A stretch of DNA of 64,000 nucleotides from Cokeromyces recurvatus (taxonomy: Eukaryota > Mucoromycota > Mucoromycetes > Mucorales > Mucoraceae): positions 620,001-684,000 of the forward strand of contig NW_026251388.1 of NCBI RefSeq assembly GCF_025118155.1, given 5' to 3'. This document shows positions 31,280 to 41,830 of the stretch, piece by piece. The first letter of the stretch is position 1; each line of letters starts with the position of its first letter. The notes beneath the pieces are model-generated. The model was not told the origin of the DNA. It searched no databases and saw only the letters and a program-made list of their open reading frames with translations. A program made the translations under genes and the position numbers.

Positions 31280-32175
31280 CCCAGCAGCAACAGCAGCAGC
31301 AGCAGCAGCAACAGCAACAACAACAACAACAACAACAAGAAACAAAATATTCACCGTTTCTTCCTTTAGCCCACTTTGCTTATAATTGTCCAAAATTAAA
31401 ATCTATAACACTTGTTTCTTATACACCTAGAACAGATGACTCAGTTTATGAAATGGCCAAATATTTAACCTCAGGAAGTCTAGAATCTATCGTCCTAAAT
31501 AATTGCTTAACTATTCAAAGTTCTACATTATGTAAATTAGCTATAACAAATCCACAGCTAAAACGAATTGAAATCATAGGGAATACACCTATTAATGATT
31601 CAAGTCTAGCTGCTCTCGTTGATCGATGTGGTGCAACACTAGAGAAACTCAGTATTGGTAACGCTCGTCAATTAACAGATAAATCTATGCAATTTATTGC
31701 ACTAAGATGCAAAAGGATACGACAAATATGCATATTTAATAATAACACAGAACGTATTTCTGAAGATACCCTAACTGCTATCGTAACTCATTGCCCTACT
31801 TTACAAACAATTAGTTTAAGTGACTCTCGATGCTTAGGTTCAACTTTCTTTGATTCTGTTGTACAACGTGTAAATATAGAAATGGCAAGCATTTATCGGC
31901 ATCAAGCTAAAGTTGGTTCTGGTCTACAAAGGCTATGTTTAGGAGGTGTGAAAAGAGATATGATTCAAAGTCGATATATGAAAGAATTAATAGATAAAAG
32001 TGCATGTGAAAATGACGAAGATACAAATATGAATGATGATGACGATAGTGAACAGGAAGTTCAATTATCTCATATTTTGGATACAACAACAAAATTTAGA
32101 CCTAAATCAACTGTAATTCGAGGAAGTACTGTTTGGTGGCAAAGACGTCGTATCCTTATTACAAGTTCAACTTGA
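30676..32175 (+). CDS. F-box protein with LRR-like repeats and a polyGln insert
   Basis: Intronless, 499 aa from the ATG at 30676 (MTRDALLRAKTLSTT). The F-box lies at about residues 32-72: FIPCLDHIFSFLSRSDIRTT, LLVSRVWQIEAVKRLWSSF. The rest has leucine-rich-repeat-like units of the AMN1/Grr1 type (LESIVLNNCLTIQSSTLCKL, LKRIEIIGNTPINDSSLAAL, LEKLSIGNARQLTDKSMQFI, LQTISLSDSRCLGSTFF). Such proteins are substrate receptors of SCF ubiquitin ligases. Residues about 178-222 are almost all Gln (31217-31340, mixed CAA/CAG), inserted between the first and second repeats. Substrate unknown. The upstream in-frame extension is a microsatellite and was excluded. Confidence 0.88.
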
Positions 32176-32558
32176 TAATAATAGAATTTTGTCAAATTAA
32201 AGTTCCTTAAACATTGTATATATTTATAAGAAAAAAAAGAAGAAGAAGAAGAAGCTCTTTCCTACTTTCCTTCCTTCCTTAGCCCTTTCTCTTCTTTATT
32301 TACCATTACCATTGTTACTATTACTATTATTACTATTACTACCTATTTATCTCTCTCTCTTTTTTTTTTCTTTCTCTCTCTCTTGTTTTGTATGTATGTT
32401 TTTTTTTTGGCATATAATAATAGCATTTACAGATTAATATAATATACTTTTTATACAAATAGTTTGCCTCCTTGAAAAAAAAAAAAGAAAAGAAAAGAAA
32501 CGAATGAAAAGAAAACTTATTTATAAACAAGCATAACGAATAATTATATATTTTCTTT
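32176..32558. other. Short convergent gap, low complexity
   Basis: Between the stops of the F-box gene (+) and COX12 (-). GAA, TTCC and (ATT/ACT)n repeats and a CT-rich run (32347-32385); no gene seen. Confidence 0.6.
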
Positions 32559-33156
32559 TTAAATTTCAAAGTTTGAGGGGTTACGTCCTTCTTCTCTTTG
32601 AGTATCCCACTTTTCAATCTATAGCAAGACATGAATTAGCTAACCTATATTTTATTCCTTTTTTTAACGCAATACATACCCATTCATTAGGACACAAAGA
32701 ATGGAAAGCTCTGTAGAATTGCTTGCAGGGAGCAAACTCTTCACCACGAGCATTGATACATTTGTAATAATCGACATAATTTTGCCAGCAACTATTTGAA
32801 ATTGAATGTTAATCATTTATCTAATTTATTTATTTATTTATTTATTTTTTCTTTTTTGCACATTAACGTACTGTTTGGTTTGATTAGTGTTTGGGAAACT
32901 AAAATAACAGGAATAGATTAATTTTACGTTTGACTTTATACATTTAATGTAATTCCGAAGTTACTTACCGAGCATCGAAGCCAGCTAAAAAAAATGAAAA
33001 CAAAAAAAAAAAGGAGGGAAAAAGGAAGGAAATGAAAGGAAAGTATTTTGACATATTAGTTTTCCTTTTTCTTTTTTATTCTTCTCGTAAATTAATTTAC
33101 GTGTCATTGAATAATTTACCGGTGGTTAACTTGATTTCATCAGTAGCTTCAGACAT
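32559..33156 (-). CDS. COX12: Cytochrome c oxidase subunit 6B (VIb)
   Basis: Nuclear-encoded complex IV subunit of the mitochondrial intermembrane space. Five exons (33156-33120, 32984-32969, 32898-32872, 32791-32680, 32618-32559) give 83 aa, the same length as yeast Cox12. The spliced protein reads MSEATDEIKLTTAGFDARFP, NTNQTKHCWQNYVDYYKCIN, ARGEEFAPCKQFYRAFHSLC, PNEWIEKWDTQREEGRNPSN, FEI. Twin cysteine motifs CWQNYVDYYKC (CX9C) and CKQFYRAFHSLC (CX10C) are intact, as needed for Mia40-dependent import. Exon 2 is a micro-exon of only 16 nt. Confidence 0.96.
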
Positions 33157-33480
33157 TGTTGATTATTGTAATTCAAATAAATAAAAACAAAGAAGGAAGG
33201 AGTTGAGTTTCTATTTTATTAATTTTTTTTTCTCCTGTATTTGTGGGGAGGGCCTGGCACAAATAAAACAAATAAAAAAAAAAAAAAAAAATACAACAAT
33301 AATTTATTTTAAATTCAGTCAGGGCCTATGATGTCATCATGAAATATGATTGGTCAATGAAAAGAATATGATTTTTATTTATTAACAAATGCAACAAAAT
33401 AGTAGCAATATAATATAGTATTGATAGATTTATACAAAGTAGCGTACGGGTAAAAAAAAAAAAAAAAAAAAAAGATTTCA
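33157..33480. other. Short intergenic region
   Basis: Upstream of COX12 and downstream of the sugar transporter, both on -. Holds A-runs at 33269-33291 and 33452-33473. No other feature seen. Confidence 0.55.
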
Positions 33481-35410
33481 TTATTCTTTGTAAATTCCTG
33501 CCTCTTCATCACGCTTGATTTGTTCTTTGTCTACTTTATAGTTGTCTTTAAATGCTAAAACCATCCCTTTATTAAAGAGAGCGTCAATCTCTTCTAAGGA
33601 GCGGCCTCTTGTTTCCGGTAAAAAGATATAGGCAAATGTGCCCATAACGATAGCCATAGTTCCATAGAAGAAATAGGTACCATAGGTGATGTTGGCAAGC
33701 ATGATAGGTGTAACTTTGGCAATAGTAGCATTCATAGCCCAATTAAAAGCAGTAGTTATTGAAAGAGAAATAGCGCGAACACGAGTTGGATAGATTTCAG
33801 AACAGACAATCCATACAATGGGTCCCCATGAAAATTCATAGCCCACAGCAAAGATATAGACGCAAACCATAGCAACGTAACCCTTTGCATCTATCTTTGA
33901 TCCAGGTGCTAATATACCTCCATTATCCTTTTGGAGGCCCAAGATCATACCTCCCATGACATAAAATGAAACAAGCATGACTGCTGATCCAATAATCAAT
34001 GTCTGTCGACGACCCAGTTTTGTATCTACCATAAAAAATGAAATCAAAACAAATACAACTTTAACGATTCCTACATCATTAAAATACAAGAAATAAATAA
34101 ATAAACAACTTGGACTTCATTTTATAAAATATAGATATTAACCATAAACACCAGTTGCAAGGATATCAATTTCATTACTATTAAGCCCGATTGATCTAAA
34201 AATTTCTGGAGCATAGTAATTCTATACATACATTATTTAAACAAAAGAATTTTTATACACTATTCGATTTTCATGCATGACTACTTACAATCGCATTACT
34301 ACCAGTCCATTGTTGAAAGATTTGAAGCATAACGCCAATGAAGAGACGATGACGATTGGTTCTTTCAAATATTTCTGTCCATTTACCTGATTTTGAGGCA
34401 CGATCTAATTCAGCAGCAGTAGTAATCTCTTCAAGCTCTTCAGCGATTTCAGGATGATCTTTAGGTAAGTTGCGAAGTTGAATCAGATTCTTTTTGATTT
34501 CCTCGGTACGTCCCTTTGAAGCAAGCCATCTTAATGACTCTGGTAAGAAAAACATACCAATCAAAAGAAGTCCTCCAGGAACTATTTGAATACCAAGAGG
34601 AATTTGCCATTGCTTATTACTGACAGGAATATGTCGGATACAAGCATAATCAACCCAATAAGAGAGCATAATACCCACTACAATTAAGAATTGCCAAAGT
34701 GTGCCTAGTCTACCTCTTAATTTTCGTGGAGAGATTTCTGCAATGTACATCGGAACTAACATTGAACATGCACCAATACCAACTATATACATACATACAT
34801 ACATACATACATACATAAATAAATATGTAAGCTATTCCTATTGTCTGCATGCATATTGCATATAAAACTCACAGCCTCCAAAAAATCGCCCTGCCATCAT
34901 TGTAGCAAGGTTTTTTGCTACAACTTGAAGAATAGAACCTATTATGAAAATAAAAGTACTGATAATAATTGACCATTTACGACCTGATCTGTCTGTATAT
35001 AATTATTGTTATTTATTTATTTTTTGTTTTTTTAGAAATTAAAAAAAAAGAAAAAGCTTTCATATGATTCATTTACATGTCGAAATGAATATATATGAAT
35101 ATATACTTTATTTTATTTTACCTGCTAGAAAATTAATTAATAGAGCACCTGCACAGCAACCAGCTTGTAAAACAGATACAACATCACCTTTCATTTTAGC
35201 AACGGTAGATGGATCACCTTGGATACCAAAATAGGTTGGAAATGTTGGCATCGCAAGCACGCCTGATATAACACCTATAATATAAGGCATAACAATAAGT
35301 TGACTTGACCATTTATTTTTTTTTTATAGTAATATCTAACCAATGTCATATCCAAATAAGAAGCCTCCTATACATGCTATAGTTGTGGCTATAACCGAAA
35401 AATATTTCAT
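33481..35410 (-). CDS. MFS sugar (hexose) transporter
   Basis: Plasma-membrane H+/sugar symporter of the major facilitator superfamily, sugar porter family. Six exons (35410-35341, 35274-35122, 34992-34873, 34782-34289, 34221-34143, 34070-33481) give 501 aa with twelve predicted helices. Signatures: CIGGFLFGYDIGVISGVLAM, DRSGRKWSII (loop 2-3), FFLPESLRWLASKGR (PESPRWL-type), LQIFQQWTGSNAINYYAP (QQ-TG-N-YY, sugar contact), KLGRRQTLI and LPETRGRSLEEID. Three introns (1, 4 and 5) begin GTTAG, GTAAGT and GTTAAT respectively. The intron after exon 3 contains an ACAT tetranucleotide array (about 34790-34815). Substrate cannot be decided among hexoses. Confidence 0.93.
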
Positions 35411-35824
35411 TTGTCAATTAATTTAGATTTTTTAGTTTTAAATCTCTGTTCGGGATCAATTGTAAAAGTCAAAGATGAAAATAAAAGTAAATGATTATAA
35501 TTAATTAACCTATGCAAGAAAAAAAAAAAGAAGAGAAAGAGAGAAAGAGAGAAAGAGAAAAAAAACACATTATATGCAGTCTTTATACACATCTCCCCCC
35601 CTCCTCTCTATATTAAAAAGAAAGAAGGTAATACACCCATTATATGCTTAACCCTAAACTCGATTTAAGTAAAGTCATACACACACACACACACACACAC
35701 AGTTATAACATGTAAAATAAAAATTCTCCTAAAGGCGTGTGTTCCCAAAAGTACTAATTTCCGGAATGACAGTATAAAAAAAATTCCCAAAGTTAAATGA
35801 AGTAATTGAGTTTACTTTATAGTT
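35411..35824. promoter_or_regulatory. Sugar-transporter promoter region with telo-box-like motif
   Basis: Upstream of the transporter start. AACCCTAAA at 35650-35658 matches the telo-box motif known in promoters of some eukaryotes, and a CA array lies at 35679-35701. The region ends at the left inverted end of the Tc1/mariner relic. Confidence 0.35.
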
Positions 35825-35873
35825 ACACCTTTTTCAGAAATAGTTCGCACATTTTTGGGAAAAAATTTCGTAC
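35825..35873 (+). repeat. Left terminal inverted repeat of the Tc1/mariner relic
   Basis: Forms an ungapped inverted match with 37686-37734. Differences from the other end are mostly C/T or G/A (7 of 10). Confidence 0.8.
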
Positions 35874-35889
35874 TTGAAAAAAAAAAAGA

Positions 35890-36823
35890 AAAAAAGGTAC
35901 ATTTTTCGTATCATAGTTCCCCATACAAGCAATCTTAATTTTGACACAGAATATCGACAAAAGTCTTGTAGATTGCTCAAGTAGGTACTATTACAGGCTT
36001 TACCAATTCTAGATGTTAATGTTTCTTCTTTTAAAAGCTTCTCTCCTTATAGTTTACCCTTGCATATTGACCAAAATTGCGCAATGGGATTAAGCTCAGG
36101 AGAGTAAGGTGGAAGATAAACGCAGCCAATAACCTCTTTGCTCAATATATTTTTGAATATCCAGATGAGTATGAATGGGAGCATTATCCATGACGATATA
36201 GTACCCTTTAAATTGCTTATGCAAATCAAATACATCCAAGGTTGCAGTCACAAAGTTGAAGTAATAACCAGTGACAGTACCACCTTTACTGGTAGCTAGT
36301 GCAGCATCTCCTCCAATTTTTCTTTTCTTAAAAGGCTTGGTTCTTTTTGGGCACCTTAAACTTGTCTATATAAATATATATACATATAACGCCATACGAA
36401 GAAATAGTACCAAGGATAGTGATATTGCTTGCGTTTTTTTTTTGGCCCAAGCAATTGAACAATTCATGTTTATATTAAAACCAAAACCATCTGTATATAT
36501 ACAGTTACTCATGTATTCCATATCTTTTTGTTGCCAGCGTTGAAACCCATTCTTTTCTCCCTTAAAGCTTCTCCAAACTGTTTATTTCCATTGAATGAAA
36601 ATAGGTACACTTTACGCTTATTTTGCACTTATTTTTGATAAAATCATATAGTGCCGTCTTGGAAACTTTAAGATCTTCAAATTAAAAAGTTAGACTTTCC
36701 ATCATTTGGTCCAAGACTAGAGAAGGATTTTTATCGATCGATCAGTTCAATTAAATGCTTTTCATGATCTTCATTTAAAATAGTTGGTCTGCCTCTCGGT
36801 CTACCACTGCCTTCTTTTCTTTT

Positions 36824-36859
<36 letters not shown>

Positions 36860-37140
36860 AAAAGAAAAACATTATTTGCAGTGCCTCGAAATCATCGTTG
36901 AGGTCAAGTTGTACTTTAGAACGCGCCAGGGTTTTCACTGACCGGGTTGGCTGATCATCTAATGATGAAACACTCGATTGGGAACTATAGGTGTGCTCTA
37001 TAATAGATATATTGAAGTAAAATGAATAGATTATGAAAATTGAATTAAAAAAATTTCTTACCGTTTACCTTGAGTAGATTCAGCTTTTTTGACAAAATCA
37101 ACGGTTCCCCATTGGAACTGTTCTTTAACAGCGCCTTTCC
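35890..37140 (-). pseudogene. Tc1/mariner (DDE) transposase remnant
   Basis: Reading the - strand, recognisable blocks appear in shifting frames with many stops: GRPRGRPTILNEDHEKHLIE (helix-turn-helix linker, about 36750-36810), KEPSLLRKEKLEE, YIVMDNAPIHTHLDIQKYIE (second catalytic Asp, about 36120-36210) and CVYLPPYSPELNPIAQFWSI (third catalytic block, about 36065-36125), followed by EKLLKEETLTSRIGKACNST. The DNAPIH and YSPELNPIEQ-type motifs are characteristic of Tc1-like transposases. At least several frameshifts and stops plus an A-run (about 36825-36857) interrupt the frame. A 62-codon ORF at 36047-36235 is only its C-terminal fragment. Confidence 0.85.
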
Positions 37141-37685
37141 GTACCTATTCCATATCCTTTAGTGCATGTGAATCCAATACACGCTGTCATATTTTACTCC
37201 AATCAATAACATTGGCATTATTGTCAAGTTAATGTAAGTAAGTTTTTTTTTTTATCAAAATAGTACATAATATAGCTGCTAAATTACTTGAATATAGAGG
37301 TTGAGAGCATGAGACGATATTAGAAGCTGTTCTTAGAAACGACAGCTACAAGCTGACCAAATCATCTTTATAATCCCTATCTGGATCTCATCACTCAGTT
37401 TTCTAGGACTCTCTTTTCTCTCTACCAAAACTGTGGAAAACATTCGATACGAGCTCTAACATCTTTCCTCACCTATGCTTTAAACAAGCCTACATATATG
37501 ACTTTATTAGATAGTTTATGAAATTATGATAATTTGAAATTTCTACTTGGCACCATCTCTTGAATATAGTCATATTGTATATGGTAGAGCAAAAAATAAA
37601 GTAATTTAAAAAGATGTATTAGAAGCTGATCTTTCTTAAATACATGATAAGTTACACTTTTTTTTTTGCTAAAAAATTCTAAAAT

Positions 37686-37734
37686 GTACGAATTTTTTTT
37701 TTCAAATTATGCAAACTATTTCCAAAAAAGGTGT
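37686..37734 (-). repeat. Right terminal inverted repeat of the Tc1/mariner relic
   Basis: Complement aligns with 35825-35873 at 39 of 49 bases over the same length. Confidence 0.8.
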
Positions 37735-38795
37735 GTATATATGTTAATTACTATAAATAGTATCAATGGGCCTCTAATTCTTCCATCTTAATAGCCTTCT
37801 TTTTTCTTTATTCAAATCAAGGAAACTTAGTTATACGATTGCTGTACGTATACACATAGATATTTGTGTGGCACGATAATTACCTCTTTTGTTAATTATT
37901 TGCAACAAACCCCTTTAGTTTTCCCACAGAAAAAAATAAGACATTAAGAATTTAGAGTGAGTCAATTAAAGGCATAATAATAGATGATATGTTGTTGTGT
38001 ATTATTCTTTATACGATAATATGACAATTAACATAGATATTTAGTGGAGTAGCTGTATCTCACGTGACAAAATTCCTTATAATATAACGAATGCTCTTTC
38101 CATAAATGTATAACGAAAAGCAACTACCATTTTTTTTTCCATCTCCTTCAGTTAAACTCACGTGGCTTTGTTGATTACATGATGTATATTTAATGAACCA
38201 TTATTAAACGTAATTATCAACATGCAAAAAGTCACTTATACAATTATAACTTAGATCGGATTAACATACAGCATATAAAGCTATGCAAAATTAATTTTAT
38301 TGAACAAATTTTCATTTTTAAAGACGATGGAGAGAGTTACGATAAATTGCCTTCGGAGAAAATCAAAATTTTCCTACACGCACACTTATACACATGTGTA
38401 TATATTTTATATAGTTATAATGTCACTAGTTGATATATTTCTCTACTTCTAAGAAGGGGATACTTTGCTCATACAAGCCAAATACAATATTTAGATTTTT
38501 ATATTGTGTATATCAAGTTATCAAAATTTAGGGAATGATTAAGAGCATATATACATTCTTTTTTTTTTGTTAACATAGAAGTTTTAAGAATACTTGTTTA
38601 TAACATTTAGTAGAGAGTGTCTATTACATTTTTTGTACAAAGAAATTATCATTGTATGGCATTATTTATAGAAATCGCGGTTATTTAATTATTTTTTTTT
38701 CTAAACTATGGCTAATGCTATTTTAGATTTCTTTTCCCTCTTTCTTTACCCTTTTTTTTTTTCTTCTTTCTTTTCTTTTTATAAATAAAATAAAG
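37735..38795. other. Intergenic, no gene seen
   Basis: Between the transposon relic and cyanase. A/T-rich with T-runs near 38560 and 38750-38762; no coding block recognised. The cyanase promoter presumably lies in its right part. Confidence 0.55.
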
Positions 38796-39700
38796 ATGAG
38801 TGTATGTGTTTATAGGCTAATAAAATTATATAAATGGACTGATAGAATATATATGTATATTGATTAATAGAATCCAAAATTAACTGCAGTACAAACACGT
38901 ATGTTCCAAGCTAAAGCCAAATTGAAATTAAGGCAAGTGCTCCCCAAAAAAAAAAGCGCAAATAAATAAAATAGCATCCGTATCATTTCAATAAAACCAA
39001 ACAAAATTAAAACTCTTTAACTGTAATAATAGCTTTGAACAAATTGGTAAAGAATTAGGATGTGATGAAATATATGCAGCTGCTATCTTTTATGGACAGG
39101 TAATATACACATTGATAGAATAGAATAGCAAGTATCTTATCTATTTATCTCAAAGGCCAAACCTTCTGATGCAGAATTAATCAAATTATCACAAATATTG
39201 AATGTACCTACACAGCATTTATTGGAAGAAATGGGAGCGCATTATTTCCCATCAAGAGGAGGGTAAGCTAGAAATAATAATAATAAAAGAAGGGGCTTCC
39301 TAATGCTTTATCATAGTTTAATGTCAATTCCACCTCAAGACCCTACAATTTATCGATTCTTTGAAATTTTACAAGTTTATGGGTATCCTTTGAAAGCAGT
39401 TATTCACGAAAAGGTAACTAATAATCCTTATTTTTCTTAAAATAAAAGGGGATATATACATGTATTTTACTAACAAAATGAAATAATGAAAAAAAAAAAG
39501 TTTGGTGATGGTATTATGTCAGCTATTGACTTTAAAGCACATGTGGATAAGGTAGGTGATAAGAGGAAAACTATGTAAATGCGTGTATATTTTAATAATA
39601 AAATAAAATTGTGTTCTTGTTATAGGTCGAGGATCCAAATGGAGATCGAGTTAAGATTACCTTGGATGGTAAGTTTTTACCTTTCAAGAAAGGATGGTAA
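38796..39700 (+). CDS. CYN1: Cyanate hydratase (cyanase)
   Basis: Converts cyanate and bicarbonate to ammonia and CO2 (via carbamate); detoxifies cyanate and gives nitrogen. Seven exons: 38796-38801, 38871-38932, 39033-39099, 39156-39262, 39317-39413, 39501-39551 and 39626-39700, total 154 aa, the usual length. The N-terminal helix-turn-helix-like domain ([40 protein letters not shown]) precedes the catalytic C-terminal domain: [35 protein letters not shown] (active-site Arg and Glu are the R of YRF and E of FEIL; Ser of GIMSAIDF) and [19 protein letters not shown]. Exon 1 codes only Met-Ser. Intron 2 uses a GC donor (AG|GCAAGT); no GT donor there keeps frame. Confidence 0.95.
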
Positions 39701-40301
39701 TTACGTATATGAAATCTATTATGTCCATTCATCTATAAATGCATATATATATATATAAATATTTATGTGTATTTTAATTCAAATATATCTGTTTCATGTA
39801 TAATTTCGATAATATAGAAGAGGAGGGCTGTAATAGGTTGAAATTTACATACGCCCCACGTTTTTATGCCCTATGTTACACACTAAAAATAGTAATTCAT
39901 TTTATCTTATCAATCTCATAAACTGGCTTCTATTTTATTGAGTGAGTAATATTGTATAACCTGTATACAAAAAAGAATGAACATATATCTTTCATTAAAG
40001 TAATAGTAAAGTTATTCTTTCTATATGACGTCAAAAATAAAAAGGTTATAATATCTACCTCCGCCCTCCCCTCCCTTGAGCAAAACGATAGTAGAAAATA
40101 ATTATCCAAAATGAATAGCCTTTAGTAATAATATTTACATGTGATGATCTATAATAACAAGTTTTGAATAGAGTAGAACAGAAGATATCTTCTTTTATGA
40201 GATTTTATTTTATTTTATTTTATTTTTTTTATTTTGCTAATTGTAAAATATACAGGGCATAATATAATAAAGGAGAGAGAATATTACATAAAATATTGGA
40301 T
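39701..40301. other. Convergent intergenic region
   Basis: 601 bp between the cyanase stop (+) and the MDH stop (-). TA repeat near 39744-39760, TTTTA repeats near 40200-40226. No gene seen. Confidence 0.6.
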
Positions 40302-41532
40302 TTATTTATTTACAAATTCGATAGCCTTAGTAACGCTCCCCTTTAAGAGAGGAATAGCCTCAGTGATAAGCTTCTTTTCATAGTCAGAAATTTCACCAAT
40401 ATCATGGATCTTTTCAATACCTTCAGGACCAAGTTCGAGATTAGTAGAAAAGTATTCAACACCTTCTTTAGCCAAAACATCAGACTTGACATAGGCAGGT
40501 TCAATGATACCCTTCTTACCACCTACAGTAGCCTCCAAGACAGCATTGGCCATACGAGCACCAGCAAAAGCCATGGAAAGAGTGGCAGAACCACTACCAT
40601 CCTTAGCCACAACGACTTCATCACCACCAAATTGAATACGATGAGTCAAAGCATCTATTTCTTCTTGGCTAAATTTCAAACCGGTTTGAGAGAGAAGAGG
40701 GATAATCGTAACACCAGCGTGGCCACCAATGACATTCACCTTACAGTCACTAGCTTGGAGATGCTTCATTTCGGAAACGAAGCGAGAAGCACGAACAGAA
40801 TCAAGTGTCGTAACACCATAGAGACGCTTAGGATTAAAGACACCGGCCTTCTTGAGTGTTTCAGCAAAGATAGGAACAGTAGAATTGACAGGGTTAGAAA
40901 TGATAAGGAAGTGAGCATCAGGACAGTACCTAAATAAAATAAAAAAAAAAGGTATGTTTAGAAATTTAGTTTTGAAAAAAAAAAGTGTGTTAAATATATT
41001 ATTTACTTATTCATCCATCCCCTCTTTTCTCACTTCCTTTGCCATATTTCCCCCCATCTCTTTTACCCATTCCATATCCCCCCTTTCCCTCTTTCTTTTT
41101 TTTAAAAAAAATATATATAAACATATAAATAATACTTTACTTGGCAGCAGCAACGGCAAGATCACGAACAATGCCAGCATTGGTATTAAAAAGATCATCA
41201 CGAGTCATACCGGGCTTACGGGGAACACCAGCAGGAATAACGACAACATGTGCACCTTTAAGAGCAGCCTCTAAACCACCTTTTTTAGGAGTGTAACCGG
41301 TGACGGTGGAGTCAGTATTGATATGACTAACATCAGCAGCAACACCATGTGCGTTACCAATATCATAAAGTGAAAGTTCGCTAATACGAGGACTTTCCTT
41401 CAATAATAAAGACAAAGGTTGACCAATACCACCAGCAGCACCGATGACAGCGACCTTGGTAAGGTTAGCAGCAGAGGTAGAAAAGGCACGCTTGGCTGCG
41501 ATAGAAGTGAAGAGGCGGGATGTAGCAAACAT
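40302..41532 (-). CDS. MDH1: Malate dehydrogenase, mitochondrial (NAD-dependent)
   Basis: TCA-cycle enzyme oxidising malate to oxaloacetate with NAD+. Exons 41532-41141 and 40929-40302 give 339 aa. The N-terminal 24 residues ([20 protein letters not shown]) are Arg/Ser-rich without acids, a typical mitochondrial presequence. Then [19 protein letters not shown] (NAD-binding loop), [19 protein letters not shown] (active-site loop with substrate Arg), [11 protein letters not shown] and [13 protein letters not shown] (catalytic His of the GGHAG motif) follow. Presequence plus MDH type (short GAAGGIGQ) points to the mitochondrial isoform. The single intron splits a Lys codon. Upstream is a GGTT repeat (41694-41715). 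Confidence 0.97.
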
Positions 41533-41693
41533 TTTTTTTTGTTTAGATAAAAAAAATAAATAAAATAAAATAAAAAAAAAGAAAGAAAAAATAAATAAAT
41601 AAATAAATAAATAAACGCGGGGTTCTGACACAAATGTTATTTTATTTTGAATTATGTTCCTCCCTTCCCTTAAAAATATTAAACCTCCGGGGG

Positions 41694-41715
41694 TAGGTTG
41701 GTTGGTTGGTTGGTT
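41694..41715. repeat. GGTT tetranucleotide repeat
   Basis: About five tandem GGTT units 160 bp upstream of the MDH start, in the gap to the PfkB kinase gene. Confidence 0.85.
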
Positions 41716-41830
41716 GCACTCATAAGTCACATTATTGATAACAATTATTATTTATCCGCTGGGCTTTTTTTTTTTATTTTTTTATTTTATTTTTTTTTTT
41801 TTGTCTTTTAATTTAATAGTGGAGAAAGAT

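Larger units (their letters stand above)
35825..37734 (-). mobile_element. Decayed Tc1/mariner-type transposon with 49-bp inverted ends
   Basis: About 1.9 kb bounded by imperfect inverted repeats: the left end 35825-35873 and the complement of the right end 37686-37734 both start ACACCTTTTT and end TTCGTAC, and match at about 39 of 49 positions without gaps. Inside, on the - strand, is a broken DDE transposase (see separate entry) whose C-terminal catalytic block is nearest the left end. A/T-rich flanks and TA-containing target-like sequence just outside both ends agree with Tc1/mariner insertion at TA, but no exact target duplication can be fixed. Decay is heavy, so it is inactive. Confidence 0.8.

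Noticed and set aside
36271..36543. 90-codon ORF on + over the Tc1 relic
   Set aside because: Antisense to the decayed transposase; no recognisable content of its own.
40404..41274. ORFs of 177 and 106 codons on + over MDH1
   Set aside because: Antisense shadows of strongly conserved MDH exons.
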